From NCBI GenBank assembly GCA_913031335.1, contig CAJWGI010000082.1, positions 1-6,362 on the forward strand: a stretch of DNA of 6,362 nt. Direction: 5' to 3'. This DNA is from an uncultured Anaerolineales bacterium. Its GTDB lineage: Bacteria > Chloroflexota > Anaerolineae > Anaerolineales > UBA11657. Positions 6,362 to 6,362 of the stretch are shown here, piece by piece. Made by a program: the position numbers and the translations under genes. Position 1 is the stretch's first letter. Each line of letters begins with the position of its first letter. A model generated the notes under the pieces. The model ran no database searches, was not told where the DNA came from, and saw nothing but the letters and a program-made list of their open reading frames with translations.

Positions 6362-6362
6362 C

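Overview
The window looks like part of a bacterial chromosome of moderately high GC (roughly 60% by eye) with tightly packed genes. A PucC/LhaA-type carrier of the bacteriochlorophyll-delivery MFS family points to a phototroph or a close relative of one. Together with a 2-oxoacid dehydrogenase cluster and a FOXRED1/DAO-type oxidase, this would suit a filamentous anoxygenic phototroph (Chloroflexota), but the taxonomic guess is inference only.

Layout. On the plus strand, positions 2-280 hold the C-terminal third or less of moaA (molybdenum cofactor GTP 3',8-cyclase). Everything else reads on the minus strand as one apparent transcription unit, from right to left: a FAD-dependent DAO/FOXRED1-like oxidoreductase entering from the right edge (to 5558); a broken E1 gene of a 2-oxoacid dehydrogenase complex (5482-5121); the intact E2 acyltransferase (5131-3965); the intact E3 dihydrolipoyl dehydrogenase (3963-2569); a short single-membrane-segment gene that seems to be split by a frameshift (about 2519-2353); a seven-helix membrane protein of unknown function (2342-1602); and the PucC-like carrier (1593-292). 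Spacings are short throughout: an 11-nt overlap of E1 with E2, 1 nt between E2 and E3, 10 nt and 8 nt before the last two genes. The last gene meets moaA tail to tail with only 11 nt between them and no convincing terminator.

How the genes work together. E1, E2 and E3 would normally form a pyruvate, branched-chain 2-oxoacid or 2-oxoglutarate type complex: E1 decarboxylates with thiamine diphosphate, E2 carries the acyl group on lipoyl-lysine to CoA, and E3 reoxidises the lipoyl group with NAD+. Here E2 and E3 keep all the key residues I can check. E1 does not: about 48 residues of an E1-alpha N-terminus are joined directly to an E1-beta C-terminus at a shared His-Glu (GCACGAG-like) sequence, and a one-base shift then breaks the tail. 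The thiamine-binding core is absent.

The two most notable observations are this E1 internal deletion, and a perfect 22-bp inverted repeat with a 10-nt loop (4621-4674) inside the E2 coding frame, exactly at the flexible linker between the E3-binding domain and the catalytic domain. It looks like an in-frame palindromic element or a coding-embedded RNA hairpin. No rRNA, tRNA, CRISPR array or insertion sequence was seen.
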